Source: Lanius collurio (taxonomy: Eukaryota > Chordata > Aves > Passeriformes > Laniidae). Taken from it: 64,000 nt of DNA. Each line of letters begins with the position of its first letter. Position 1 is the stretch's first letter. The position numbers were made by a program, and so were the translations under genes. Positions 13,521-26,169 of this stretch are shown in pieces. The stretch covers positions 2,811,951 through 2,875,950 of the forward strand of contig JACBWW010000041.1 of NCBI GenBank assembly GCA_020086605.1, read 5' to 3'. The notes under the pieces were generated by a model. It had not been told where the DNA came from. It worked only from the letters and a program-made list of their open reading frames with translations, and made no database searches.

Positions 13521-16500
13521 GCTTGCACACACCATGTGAGGCTCCTTGGCCACCACACAGCCCTCACACAGTAGATAATGAGGTATCTGAGGGTCACTGT
13601 TTGGTAGTCATCAAATGTTGAAAAACAGGAGGTGTATCAGCAACTTCTGTGAGAGGATGGAAACTATTCTGGACAGCCAGAAAGTACTAGAAAATCTCAC
13701 TAATATTTGCCCTTTATGCATCCTGTACCTCTTAAATTAGTAACTTTAGAGTACTTAGGAATTTAGAATTCTTTTAAGAGAATCTACTAGGCAGAAAAAA
13801 CAAAATTATATTCCTGGAGTGGCAAACAGATGTCACACAACAATACTTAGGAGGAAAAAATAAAGTCAAACCCCCTAAAATATGTTGTGATTGAACATGT
13901 AATATCAGCTGGCTCTAAGAAAAAATGAAAAGACCCACAGGCCTTTAGTTTTAGGTCACAGCATAAAAAAAGTCATGCAGGCATTAAACCTAGTATAAGA
14001 ATGCCTTTTTTACCCTTTGATTTAGATCCTATCTTGTTAAAAGGGGTTAATTAATCAGAAACAAATGAAGCGTGACCAGTAATGAAGGTTAAAGAGACAC
14101 CCCAGTACCACAGTGCCTATGCAGGGGGTCATAATTAAGTTGTTAATTCAATAAAACTGATGAAATTTCCCTCTGGTAACTTGAGCCTTCACACACTTTT
14201 AGAAAAGTTCATTCTGTATTAGGAGCTTTGCTGATATAACTGTCCTCACAATGGACACCTACAGGCAGGTGTGACACAGGCTTTCTGTATCACCCCTCCT
14301 TTGGGGTGAGGGAGCAGCACTGGCTGCTCTGGGCATAATGAATCAACTCAGCCCAAATTAAACCCCATCATATTTCCCACTTACCATCAGCAGCATGGAT
14401 ATAGCTAAACCAACATGCCTGTAATGCTAATTCACACCAAAAAACATGGCATGTTCCTCATAAAAGGGGAAAGATCTCTCAAAACCAAATCCAAAGCACT
14501 CAAATACAGTCCCATATGGTACATTTTCTATGGTATCTTAAATAACTTAAAAAATAGTAAATTATTTAGGGAAATATCATTTTCATATTCCATAAAACGA
14601 ACTTTTATTTATCAGATGAACAACAAAGGGAACATTTGCTGCAAACGTGCCTTTAGCTCAGTGAAGGCATTTGGGGTTTCATAAAGGGACATCAGGGTTG
14701 GCAATTCAATACTGGGTAACAAAACTTGTCAACATTATCATTTCATCAGTCACTGAATTGAAAATGTGTCAGGTTTTTTCACTGCCTCCTGTACAAAGTG
14801 AACACTGGTGCTCACAAATGTTCTGCATAACAGCACTGTTTTTCATAAATATTGAACTATCAAACAAATAGAGGAATATAAAAAAAACTACTTGGGTCTC
14901 TGAGCCCTGGTCTGTCCCTCTCCCAATAAATTTGCACTTGTTTCAAAGGAACAAGCAACACACAAATGCTCTGTGTGAAAAAGTAAGGATGGCCCAGCAC
15001 ATCAAAACTTACTCCTGGTTGCCAGCTGCCTGTATTTATGTGAATGATGCCCTTCCCCCCAGCTGTATGATCCATTTTCAAACATAAAACTGCTCTGGAA
15101 GCTGACATTTTGTTTCAGCAGTCATGCCTTGTTATGGCCCTTCTAGTTCCTAGAACAGTTTGTTTTGCCACACTCATCAATAAGGCTATTCACTTAACTG
15201 CTCTTCCTTAAGCACAGAGTTCCCTGACCTATTTCTCTCACACTTCCCTTCCCCAAATATCATCATCTGCCAGTTTACTTGTTACTCTGTGAACTCTCAT
15301 TTATTAACATCCATGGCTTCTGTCTGTTTTGAAGGCTCTAGTACAATTTTACTGCCACTGGATCCCTAAAGTTATTGATCCCTTTCATGCTTCAGTAATA
15401 ATGACTCAGACATTGCACAGTCTGCCCTGACCAATCCAAGCCCTAGCCTTAACCTGAATTTTTCATTTCTGGTATTGAGTTGCAGGAAAGTCCCTTTTTT
15501 TTTTTCTCACCATTAAAATTTATTCTGTTGTGTCGTTGCATCTTGTTAAGCATCCTTTTCAGCTGCTGGAAAAGAAATGTTTAAATTCAACATTTCCTTT
15601 CACTCTTTTATTCTCATCTTCAACTATTCTTTCAGCTTGCTCTCCACATAGTTTTATCCTGGAAAAATCAGTGAGATTCCAGCAAAATATTCTATGTCTG
15701 TAGCCTCCTGTGGTCTGCCCACTCTTGTTGCTTGGCAGACAAAAGTTTCTCATCTGTTTTCCTCCGGAATTTTTTACATCAATGACAGAACAGACTTCAT
15801 CCCCCAATTTCCCTGCTTGTAATCCCCAATCTTTGCACAAAAGTACAAGACTTACTCCTTCCCATCCTCAGCAGCTGGTATCATCTAATAGTTGTATTTG
15901 GCTTTGTTCAGTGATTTATTCTGAAGGTGGTAAGGCTGCACGAAGTTTGCATTTTAAAGTGTCAGAAAAGCAAAACAGGAATAAAAAAGCTTTTTTAGAA
16001 ATAAAACTTTCTAATCAAATGTCACAGAGGGCCCAGGCTGCAACAGACTCCTCACCCCACCTGCACCATTCTGGCATTCACTCGTGACTTGAGACACTGT
16101 CAGGGGGGTTCTGAGAGTTCAGCTCCCACTGCAGACTTGCCCTGTGTCAGGGCATATTCCACAGGGTTTCTTCATTTCCCATTCCTTTTCTTTTCATAAA
16201 ATTTGCTGCAATTTGGTCTTCCAAGGCCAATATACTACAACCAGTTCCATTGCTCAAGTTCAGCAATTAGAAGAGTACTATCAGACATATATATGCACAG
16301 AAACACATTGTGTCAAAAGAAGAGTCCTTTTCTCAGGAAAATATACCAAATTTCTTGCAATTCCCTTTCCTTTCATAATTAACCTCCCAGAATACACTGT
16401 TCACAACCCCCAGCATGGAGGCTGCTCCCTCCTTTGCAATCTAGAGACTCTCTTGGGCACCTTTTGTTTCTCATAGCTACAAGTTTCTTTCATAATTTTA

Positions 16501-16978
16501 AAACATCTTCCTGGTCCGAACTGAGTATTAGTACTTTATGCAATTTATTCTATATTTTTTTTCAACACAGTCAATTATGCAGTTGTTGAAACCTCTCAGT
16601 ATCTTTCATTTCTTTCCTACTGATGCTCTGTGACGTGCTGCCCTCACCTTCCAACAAACTTCTCCAGCATTTCCACAGCAGTGGTCTTTGATCTCCTTCC
16701 TTTCTCCATTTATATTTTCTTTCCAGAAAAACATCCCTGAAGCAAGTCAACCTCCTTTGCAACATGGACAACTCAGAGACACTCTTGCCTGCTTTTAGCT
16801 ATGCAGGATATAAACTGCCACCAAGTCTTGGATATCTAAAAGCCAGTTCAAGGAAAACTTAGCTAACAGAGTTCTTAAGCACACTCAGTCTCCCTGAAAC
16901 CCTTCTTTGTCATTCTCAGTGATGGTCCTAGGAGTAACTTTGCCAGAGAACACCATGTTAAACTCTGACCCCTCTATG

Positions 16979-17096
16979 GAGGGAGAAAGAGTGGGAGAAA
17001 GGGTGGGAGAAAGAGTGGGAGAGAGAAAGAGTGAGAGAAAGGGTGGGAGAAAGAGTGGGAGAGAGAGAGAAAGAGAGGGAGAGAGGGAGAGAAAGA

Positions 17097-17158
<62 letters not shown>

Positions 17159-17165
17159 AAGAGCC
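16979..17165. repeat. GA-rich compound microsatellite
   Basis: About 185 bases of pure purine on the plus strand apart from a few T. The first half has GGGAGAAAGAGT units and the second half GAGAAAGAGAGA units with a 12-base period. It lies in PDE3B intron 1 and generates low-complexity frames on both strands. Confidence 0.95.
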
Positions 17166-19261
17166 TTCTCATTTCACATTTCAACTAACTCAAAATATTT
17201 TGTCAGAGAGAACCAGGCAGAAACAATAGAATCCTACTCATCCAAAATACGGTTGCAGAAACAGTTTTCCAAGTCTGTTGCTTTCACCATGTAATCCTTC
17301 CCTTTGCACATTCCTCACATTCAGCTGCATCCCATTGGAATCGATTCCATTCACAGCTCAACACACACTGCTACCTTGATTTTTTTTTTTTTTTTCCCCA
17401 AAAGGCAACCCCCAGAGACAGGAAGATTCTGTGAACAGCAGAAACACATCTTGCCATGCAGGTACAACTGTGGTAACAGTGACTGGAATCATGAGGGGGA
17501 AATTTCAAATAGCAAAGAGCTGGTTTGTCAAATGCACAGCAAGAATTACATTTTGTTACTGGCTGCACTCAGCAGGTAAATGTTCACATGTTTCTGGGCT
17601 GCAAACAGTGCACCAATTTTAAGACACTCTAAAATACACGTTAACAGACAGCTTCTGCACTAGGATGTTTGTACCCTGCAAACTTAAGGACAAAGTGTAA
17701 TTTGTTTCACAAATAGGTAACAGACACAGATGTAAATGTCATGAGCAAATAAGGAACTGCATTAATTTCAAGTTACACAGATATTTTAGACTCTTGAAAT
17801 CAAGTCCTGATCTTCCTAAGGTAAGGTATCAAAGGTACGAGATATCTTGGAACAGAAACTGGGGAGAGGTGGTGGTCAATCCAACCCTAACCACAAGACA
17901 ATTCTTCCTGTAACTAACAGAGTGCAACATGAAAGCAGTCTTTGTCCATGAAATATCCCAGCTTTCCTACATGCTAGGCAGATAACCAAAAAAAAGTCTG
18001 TTTGCAGACCGTTTTGGACACATAGCATGTATTTAATTAGGAGGGCCTATTCTTTACTCAAGGAAAAATATGAATATTCTTTCTGGACTCTGAGACGCTC
18101 CTATGTATGATTTCCTACACAGAGCTGTTTGCTCTCATATACATGTCCACTATTACATTAAAGAAAATAAAAGTCTTACTACCATATGTTTCAGGACATA
18201 GCGTTTACAAGATCTGCAATACTGACAAGCACCTTTTAGATTCCCTGATTTGGTTTTCAAACAAAAAAAAAGAAATTATAAAATTAAGTGCTAAATGTGC
18301 AATAGTCAGTAAAGATAAACCCTTTGATATTAGTAGCAATAGGTAGAGCTAACAGATTAGCAACCAAGTAATACATGCAGTTAAAATATGACCTACAAAA
18401 AATTTGAAAAACCAGTCAATATTGCAGTCTTACTGCAACTCCTCTGTAGTAGGTCCGAGGTGAATACTGAATTACGAATACAAACAGCCTGTTAACTGCT
18501 AAAATCATATCAATTGCTGTTGGCAGAAGTGCTAATGTAGTAGAGTTCAGAAAAGGCATTGCCTTTGCAAAATTTTTAGCAGTAATTTTAGTCATACTGT
18601 TTCCCTCTATGTGCAGTTATACATTTTGATATTGGCATTTAAGTATACTTACATAAAAACATAAAGATATAATCTGTTCAGTTTTCTTTCCTCCCACCTC
18701 AAACTATGTTGCTAAACATGTGCTGCAGAGGAGACACACTGCATGAATTATATATTTTGATGGCTAAAGTAAATACAGGTACTCATATAAAAAGTAAGAA
18801 TAATCTAATTTTATCAACCTTCCAGCCTTATAATTGCTGCACCTGTTGAAGTACAGAAAGCAATATCTAAATATTTGTCATGAGGATTGCTCAAATTTGC
18901 AAGCTGCTTCAGGATCATGCTTACAGGGCCTCTCTCCACATGTACCCCAGAAAGCAGTGATAGTTCCATCTCATTTCTGTGTGCATATGCTGCTGGTTGC
19001 ACATTCCCCTGAGTGTTAGTATTCCATCCTGTTCCTACCCCCTCTCCCCATCCATGCACACAGACCCCTAGGAATTGTTGGCTGAACAAAAAAAATCCAT
19101 AAACAATCAAATAAGTATCATTATTTTCTTAAGTACTTACTTAAGTAAACAGAGAACACACACAACTTCAATCAACATGTTACTGAAAATTTAAGTTCAA
19201 CACTAACATTCTCTATTTTCATCAAATAATAGCTAAAATCTACACAAAAGGAGATTTTTTT

Positions 19262-19440
19262 ACAATGAGAAAAATCAGCCACTGGAAGAATCTCCCCAGA
19301 GAAGTGGTGGATTCCCCAACACTGAACAAGTTTAAGGTTTGGCTGGACAGTGTGCTGGGCCAACTTGTCTAGACAGTGGTTTTGCCAAGAAAGGTAGGAC
19401 CAGATGATCTTTGGGACACCCTTTTGACCTGCTGTTCTAT
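19262..19440 (+). mobile_element. CR1 LINE 3' fragment, old
   Basis: Recognisable through CACTGGAAGAATCTCCCCAG, AGAAGTGGTGGATTCCCCA, a GGTTTGGCTGGACAGTGTGC block and CCAGATGATCTTTGGGAC. It is more diverged than the other copies, so an older subfamily. Confidence 0.7.
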
Positions 19441-20536
19441 ATTTGACATAAATTTCTTCTACTTGTAAGACATCTGTGATAGTCACACAAAATACACCTA
19501 ATAGAATCACAATAATATCTCTCATTCATCAAAGTATTTTTGTCATGGTGGATTAGCAGCACCTTCCTCGTACTGATCTTCCTAACACTGTTCATTAAAC
19601 TCCTTGAAATATTAATGTTGGAAAAAACCACTGTACTGCTTCATAAAGATTTGCAAAATGTGTGATCAGCCCTTAAAGAAAATTCACATAATAGATGCTC
19701 TCTGAAAAGCATAAAGTACATGCATTCCTTCAGTTTCAAGGAAGCAATATAAAAACCTTGCACTGTTTATTCAAATAAAGTCACATTACGGGCTTACTTC
19801 TCCCTAGTCCTGCCCAAACAATTGATGTTTTATCAGCTCTGCAATGTCTGATCTCTCTCCAAGTCAGACAGGAGATCAGAGGATCTAACCTGTGTTATTC
19901 TTGTAAAACTGCATATAAGATACATCAGAGAACATGTATCTGTGAATCCCATTTAAACTGTGCTGAGCAAAGCACAAATATTTATTGTAAAGCATCATAG
20001 ATTATCAAGAAAATGAAGAACTTCAGATCTCTTTGTTGTTCACCTCTAGTGATAACAAAGATATCAAATTCTGGAAGTCTACCAAAAAGTTACATTTTAT
20101 TATGAACACATATGATTTAAGCATTGCCAATAAATTCTACATATTTAGTTACAGTTGACATTTATGATGTTGCTTGAAGAATAATGAATGCCCTAACCTG
20201 AAATATGCACGTGCCTTTGAGAAGTGAGCCGAACGTCAAAGAAAGCTTTTAGTAACTTGCATATGAACAAATATCTTCTACCATCTAGAAGGTTAATGAA
20301 ATGACATTTTCTTAGATTTCTGTGCTACAGACAAATGTGGCAGAAAAAGAAAATATTTACTATCCAAAAGGGAACAGAGAAAGTAAATTATTATATGATA
20401 GTCCCTACATATCTTAACTACTTAATACAATATTTTAATGTTTCTTTCATTGCATGCATTAGATAATCAACAACTTACTGAATGAGTTATTTCTGAAGAC
20501 TGTCACAGCATACTTGCATTTTAACATTTTATGCAG

Positions 20537-20580
20537 AAACAATTACTGTATTAATCACTGTAAACAATTACTGTATTAAT
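20537..20580. repeat. 25-bp-spaced direct duplication
   Basis: AAACAATTACTGTATTAAT occurs at 20537 and at 20562. Confidence 0.9.
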
Positions 20581-21722
20581 TCTCTTGTGCAAACTCAGGG
20601 AGGAAAACGCTCGAAAACTACTCCAACGTTTCAGATTCACCTCGTATCTCCTCAGACCTAATTCACAGTCAATCACAAGACCTGCGTTATAGAATAAATG
20701 TCAAAGAAAAATTAGAAAATTTCATTTGGCACCGATGAGTTTCAGGCACGACAGGAACAGACGGGGGATTCTGAAGCAGCAATCACTTCGCAGAAACTGC
20801 TCACTTGCAAGTTTATTAAACACACTCCCCTCACTCTGCCTCCTACCACGGGCTGATAATCCACTTGCAGCAGCCTCGGGCCAGTTCCAGCACAACTCGA
20901 TGTTCTTACAGTTGACGTGCAAGTGCCCAAATAAAAACAAACTCCCCCACACGCACGGGGGTTTACGCTACAAAAAACAAGACTCATTGAAAAGTTTTCC
21001 GGGAGGTAGAAACCAACAGAGTTCCATTCAAGAAAACTGAGCGTTTCGGGCATCCCTCCAGCCCCTACAGAACAGCTCTCTCTTCAGTAAAAAGAAGTTT
21101 CTTAAAACTCATCAACCCAAAACTAACGTTTAACTTAGGTGGAGCGAGGAGCAGGGGGTGAGAGGGGAACAAACGACAGTAATCTGCAGGGCAGAAGGAC
21201 AGCTGCCACTCAAACAACGCCAACATTCGATAAATAATAGACCTCAAAACCTGGTATTTCTTAAGCACTTGGCAATGATTTTGTCGATAGAAAGCGGGAA
21301 GAACCAGAAGTGCCGAGCAGCTTAGAAAGCTGTGGTTTCTTTCTCTCGGAAAGGTTGCCAGACGCGGAGGAGGTGGGGGGCTTCGGGAAAGCAACAAAAT
21401 AACAAGGTAACTGATAGCTGAAGCTGTCTGGTTTGAGGTTTCGCTCTAATCAATAAGAACTGCTGTTTAATAATTGAGATTGCATAAAAAGCGAGCGAGC
21501 CTCCTGTTCTACAGCAAATACATTACCGTGATTTAGCACCCATCAGAAATAAAGGGTTATATCGATTCTGCAGAACCGAGCTGAGAAACCCGCTAAGGGA
21601 CTACCATTCTCCTCCACTCCTCTAGCAGGACTTTGTTAGCGAGCAGACATCCAGCACAGACAGACACAGCACTCAGGAAAAGCTATGGAGCGGCGCTCCT
21701 TCCTCCAAAAGTTTCTCCTTCA

Positions 21723-22820
<1,098 letters not shown>

Positions 22821-23139
22821 TCAAGAGAAGGGCGCCGGGCTGAGCCGCCGCTCGTCCCCCGCGGGCAGCGGCGTCCGCGGCATGGTGGGTGAGGACGGGG
22901 AAAAGAGAGAAAAGGTAAAAGTCTGGCTCGCCCGCTCGCGTTGCTCAAACGGCTCCGCCGGCGGGCACTCGCTGCCGCCTCCCAGCGCCCAGCGGCGGCA
23001 GCGGCGGAGCCGGCGGGGGTGGGGGTGAGGCGGGGAACGGCCCCCGCCGCCCGCCCCCTTTCCTCCCCTCCCTGCCCCCCGCCTTCTCACCCGCCTTCCC
23101 TCCCTCCCCCGGCCCCCGGGGCCCGTACTTCCCGCGATC

Positions 23140-23155
23140 TTTTTTAAAATATAAA
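23140..23155 (-). promoter_or_regulatory. TATA-like AT block upstream of PDE3B
   Basis: Read on the minus strand this is TTTATATTTTAAAAAA, a sharp AT block inside the GC-rich island about 400 bases upstream of the PDE3B ATG. It could position transcription initiation around 23110. That would give a 5' UTR of roughly 370 bases, plausible but unproven. The same block recurs at about 24823-24838 in the second copy of the duplicated segment. Confidence 0.3.
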
Positions 23156-23466
23156 TCTGTGTGTCTGTGTCTGCCCCGCCGCCCCCCGGGGCAGCGTGCG
23201 GGGACCGGGCCGGCCCCCGGCAGGCGCCGCAGCCGCGGCCAGGGACGCGTGCGGAAGCGATGGAGGGGCAGGAACGCTGAGCTGGCGCGACTTGGGGCTT
23301 TCTCTTGTCATTTAGCTTCGACATGCCGCGGAAAAGTTGCTCGTACGGGCTGTAAAGCACACGCAGAGTATCGAAGTGTTTTCCCTCTGAGGAGCATCAC
23401 TTTTTCCGTTTGGGGTTTTGTGTTTGGGGTTTTTTTTTGTTTGTTTTTTTTTTTAGCACCCGAGAA

Positions 23467-23472
23467 GTAAGT
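23467..23472 (+). promoter_or_regulatory. Consensus splice donor divergent from PDE3B (candidate noncoding or alternative first exon)
   Basis: GAGAA is followed by GTAAGT, a near-perfect plus-strand 5' splice site a few hundred bases from the PDE3B island on the opposite strand. In mammals a long PSMA1 isoform starts next to PDE3B, so a divergent plus-strand first exon here is conceivable. I did not find a coding start resembling that isoform's short N-terminal extension. The same site is at 25150-25155 in the right copy. This is inference only. Confidence 0.25.
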
Positions 23473-24418
23473 ATGGATTAGAGAAATTACGTACCTTTTT
23501 TCTTTTTTTTTTTTCTTTCAACCCTCGTTAACTAAGTTACAGACTAGACCGCATTGCACGACCAGGTTTATTTGCACAGCTAATCCCTTTGGAATGGATC
23601 AAAATAATAGTTTTGGAACGGATCGTTGGAGTGCTTAGACTGCTGTAAGGGAAAATAGGCAGCTAATGAGATTTTGAGTAATGCCTTTACTCATTCATTC
23701 AGTTTGTTTGTTTCTGGAAAAGTAACTGCTAAGCACTTCTGAAATTTACTATGATTGTGCATGTTTACCTTGTGACTTACAACAAAGGTCCTTTGAGCCA
23801 TGCTTCCACATAATATCGTACCGCTTTACTTACACTGGCTGAGAAATAAGTTCGCGTACGTCAGTTGTTGCACTTTTTGCTTTTTTACTGAAACAAGGAA
23901 CTCTTGAAATTATTCGGTGCCATGGCTTCTGATTCCCTCCCTTCGAGCAGCCCCAGAGTAGCAGCTGGTTTGGGGAAGCTGTGGGGTGGCAGGAAGTGCT
24001 GCTGCAACGCACGGGCCTGAAAGCTGGCCATGAGCAGAAATCATCAAGCATGATTCCTGACAGAAAATGCAGTGTGCAGTAATGGAATAACTCCTGTACA
24101 TAGGAGGGAAATAAGTAATGATTTATTTTTTAAAAGGCAGATCAATCTGGTGGATTTTAATAGCATGGTATAGCTTCCTCTGTTAGAAATACCCCTCCAC
24201 TCTTTTCCCCAAAAAAAGAAAAAAATTCTGTCCTGACTTGTTACACTTAACAAAGTTATTCTGTGCCAACATATTGGTTCTAAAAAGTTTTTGGAAAGGG
24301 AAAATGCTAAATTCCTTTGGGATTATATTCTTACATTTACTTGTATTCATATGTTAGTGATATCAACTGCACCACAATCAAGTGTACTTGTAAATGTTTT
24401 CAAGGCTGAGATATACCT

Positions 24419-24751
24419 NNNNNNNNNNNNNNNNNNNNNNNNNNNNNNNNNNNNNNNNNNNNNNNNNNNNNNNNNNNNNNNNNNNNNNNNNNNNNNNNNN
24501 NNNNNNNNNNNNNNNNNNNNNNNNNNNNNNNNNNNNNNNNNNNNNNNNNNNNNNNNNNNNNNNNNNNNNNNNNNNNNNNNNNNNNNNNNNNNNNNNNNNN
24601 NNNNNNNNNNNNNNNNNNNNNNNNNNNNNNNNNNNNNNNNNNNNNNNNNNNNNNNNNNNNNNNNNNNNNNNNNNNNNNNNNNNNNNNNNNNNNNNNNNNN
24701 NNNNNNNNNNNNNNNNNNNNNNNNNNNNNNNNNNNNNNNNNNNNNNNNNNN
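24419..24751. other. Assembly gap (333 N)
   Basis: An unbroken run of N. Both flanks belong to the same duplicated sequence, so the gap may have no real counterpart in the genome. Confidence 0.99.
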
Positions 24752-26100
24752 TCCCTGCCCCCCGCCTTCTCGCCCGCCTTCCCTCCCTCCCCCGGGCCCC
24801 GGGGACCGCACTTCCCGCGATCTTTTTTAAAATATAAATCTGTGTGTCTGTGTCTGCCCCGCCGCCCCCCGGGGCAGCGTGCGGGGACCGGGCCGGCCCC
24901 CGGCAGGCGCCGCAGCCGCGGCCAGGGACGCGTGCGGAAGCGATGGAGGGGCAGGAACGCTGAGCTGGCGCGACTTGGGGCTTTCTCTTGTCATTTAGCT
25001 TCGACATGCCGCGGAAAAGTTGCTCGTACGGGCTGTAAAGCACACGCAGAGTATCGAAGTGTTTTCCCTCTGAGGAGCATCACTTTTTCCGTTTGGGGTT
25101 TTGTGTTTGGGGTTTTTTTTTGTTTGTTTTTTTTTTTAGCACCCGAGAAGTAAGTATGGATTAGAGAAATTACGTACCTTTTTTCTTTTTTTTTTTCTTT
25201 CAACCCTCGTTAACTAAGTTACAGACTAGACCGCATTGCACGACCAGGTTTATTTGCACAGCTAATCCCTTTGGAATGGATCAAAATAATAGTTTTGGAA
25301 CGGATCGTTGGAGTGCTTAGACTGCTGTAAGGGAAAATAGGCAGCTAATGAGATTTTGAGTAATGCCTTTACTCATTCATTCAGTTTGTTTGTTTCTGGA
25401 AAAGTAACTGCTAAGCACTTCTGAAATTTACTATAATTGTGCATGTTTACCTTGTGACTTACAACAAAGGTCCTTTGAGCCATGCTTCCACATAATATCG
25501 TACCGCTTTACTTACACTGGCTGAGAAATAAGTTCGCGTACGTCATTTGTTGCACTTTTTGCTTTTTTACTGAAACAAGGAACTCTTGAAATTATTCGGT
25601 GCCATGGCTTCTGATTCCCTCCCTTCGAGCAGCCCCAGAGTAGCAGCTGGTTTGGGGAAGCTGTGGGGTGGCAGGAAGTGCTGCTGTAACGCATGGGCCT
25701 GAAAGCTGGCCATGAACAGAAATCATCAAGCATGATTCCTGACAGAAAATGCAGTGTGCAGTAATGGAATAACTCCTGTACATAGGAGGGAAATAAGTAA
25801 TGATTTATTATTTAAAAGGCAGATCAATCTGGTGGGTTTTAATACCATGGTATAGCTTCCTCTGTTAGAAATACCCCTCCACTCTTTTCCCCGAAAAAAG
25901 AAAAAAATTCTGTCCTGACTTGTTACACTTAACAAAGTTATTCTGTGCCAACATATTGGTTCTAAAAAGTTTTTGGAAAGGGAAAATGCTAAATTCCTTT
26001 GGGATTATATTCTTACATTTACTTGTATTCATATGTTAGTGATATCAACTGCACCACAATCAAGTGTACTTGTAAATGTTTTCAAGGCTGAGATATACCT
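24752..26100. repeat. Right copy of gap-flanking ~1.35-kb duplicated segment
   Basis: It starts at the first base after the N run with TCCCTGCCCCCCGCCTTCTC, matching 23069 onwards, and stays aligned to 26100, where the left copy stops at the gap. Single-copy sequence follows from 26101. If the duplication is artificial, the real locus reads from 23068 through one copy directly into 26101. Confidence 0.9.
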
Positions 26101-26121
26101 CGCTATTATGCATATTCTTTA

Positions 26122-26169
26122 CTAATATTATTATTAATATTAATATTAATAATAATAATATTATTATTT
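26122..26169. repeat. Compound ATT/AAT microsatellite, self-complementary
   Basis: Alternating ATT and AAT triplets form an interrupted, partly palindromic run of nearly 50 bases immediately downstream of the right duplicated copy. Such a run can fold on itself and polymorphic slippage is expected. It may have contributed to the nearby assembly break. Confidence 0.75.

Larger units (their letters stand above)
23069..24418. repeat. Left copy of gap-flanking ~1.35-kb duplicated segment
   Basis: This block is about 99 percent identical to 24752-26100, at an offset of 1682-1683 bases. It ends exactly at the first N of the gap, and its last bases (GAGATATACCT) are the same as those at 26090-26100. 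Differences seen by eye are about a dozen scattered substitutions and one base in a poly-T run. The placement of the two copies directly on either side of a gap is typical of two haplotypes being laid end to end by an assembler. Confidence 0.9.

Noticed and set aside
13357..13621. Frames with repeated GGASPLLEVPAHFW-like peptides
   Set aside because: Translation of the 20-bp minisatellite in several frames; no start context or homology.
16885..17184. Leu/Ser/Phe-repeat frame on the minus strand and Arg/Glu frame on the plus strand
   Set aside because: Translation of the GA microsatellite.
23159..23470. 103-codon frame present twice, again at 24842-25153
   Set aside because: Its repetition only reflects the duplicated segment, and it ends in poly-T derived Phe and Leu residues. 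Not considered coding.
24291..25043. Frames of 147-221 codons crossing 24419-24751
   Set aside because: They are open only because the run of N contains no stop codons.
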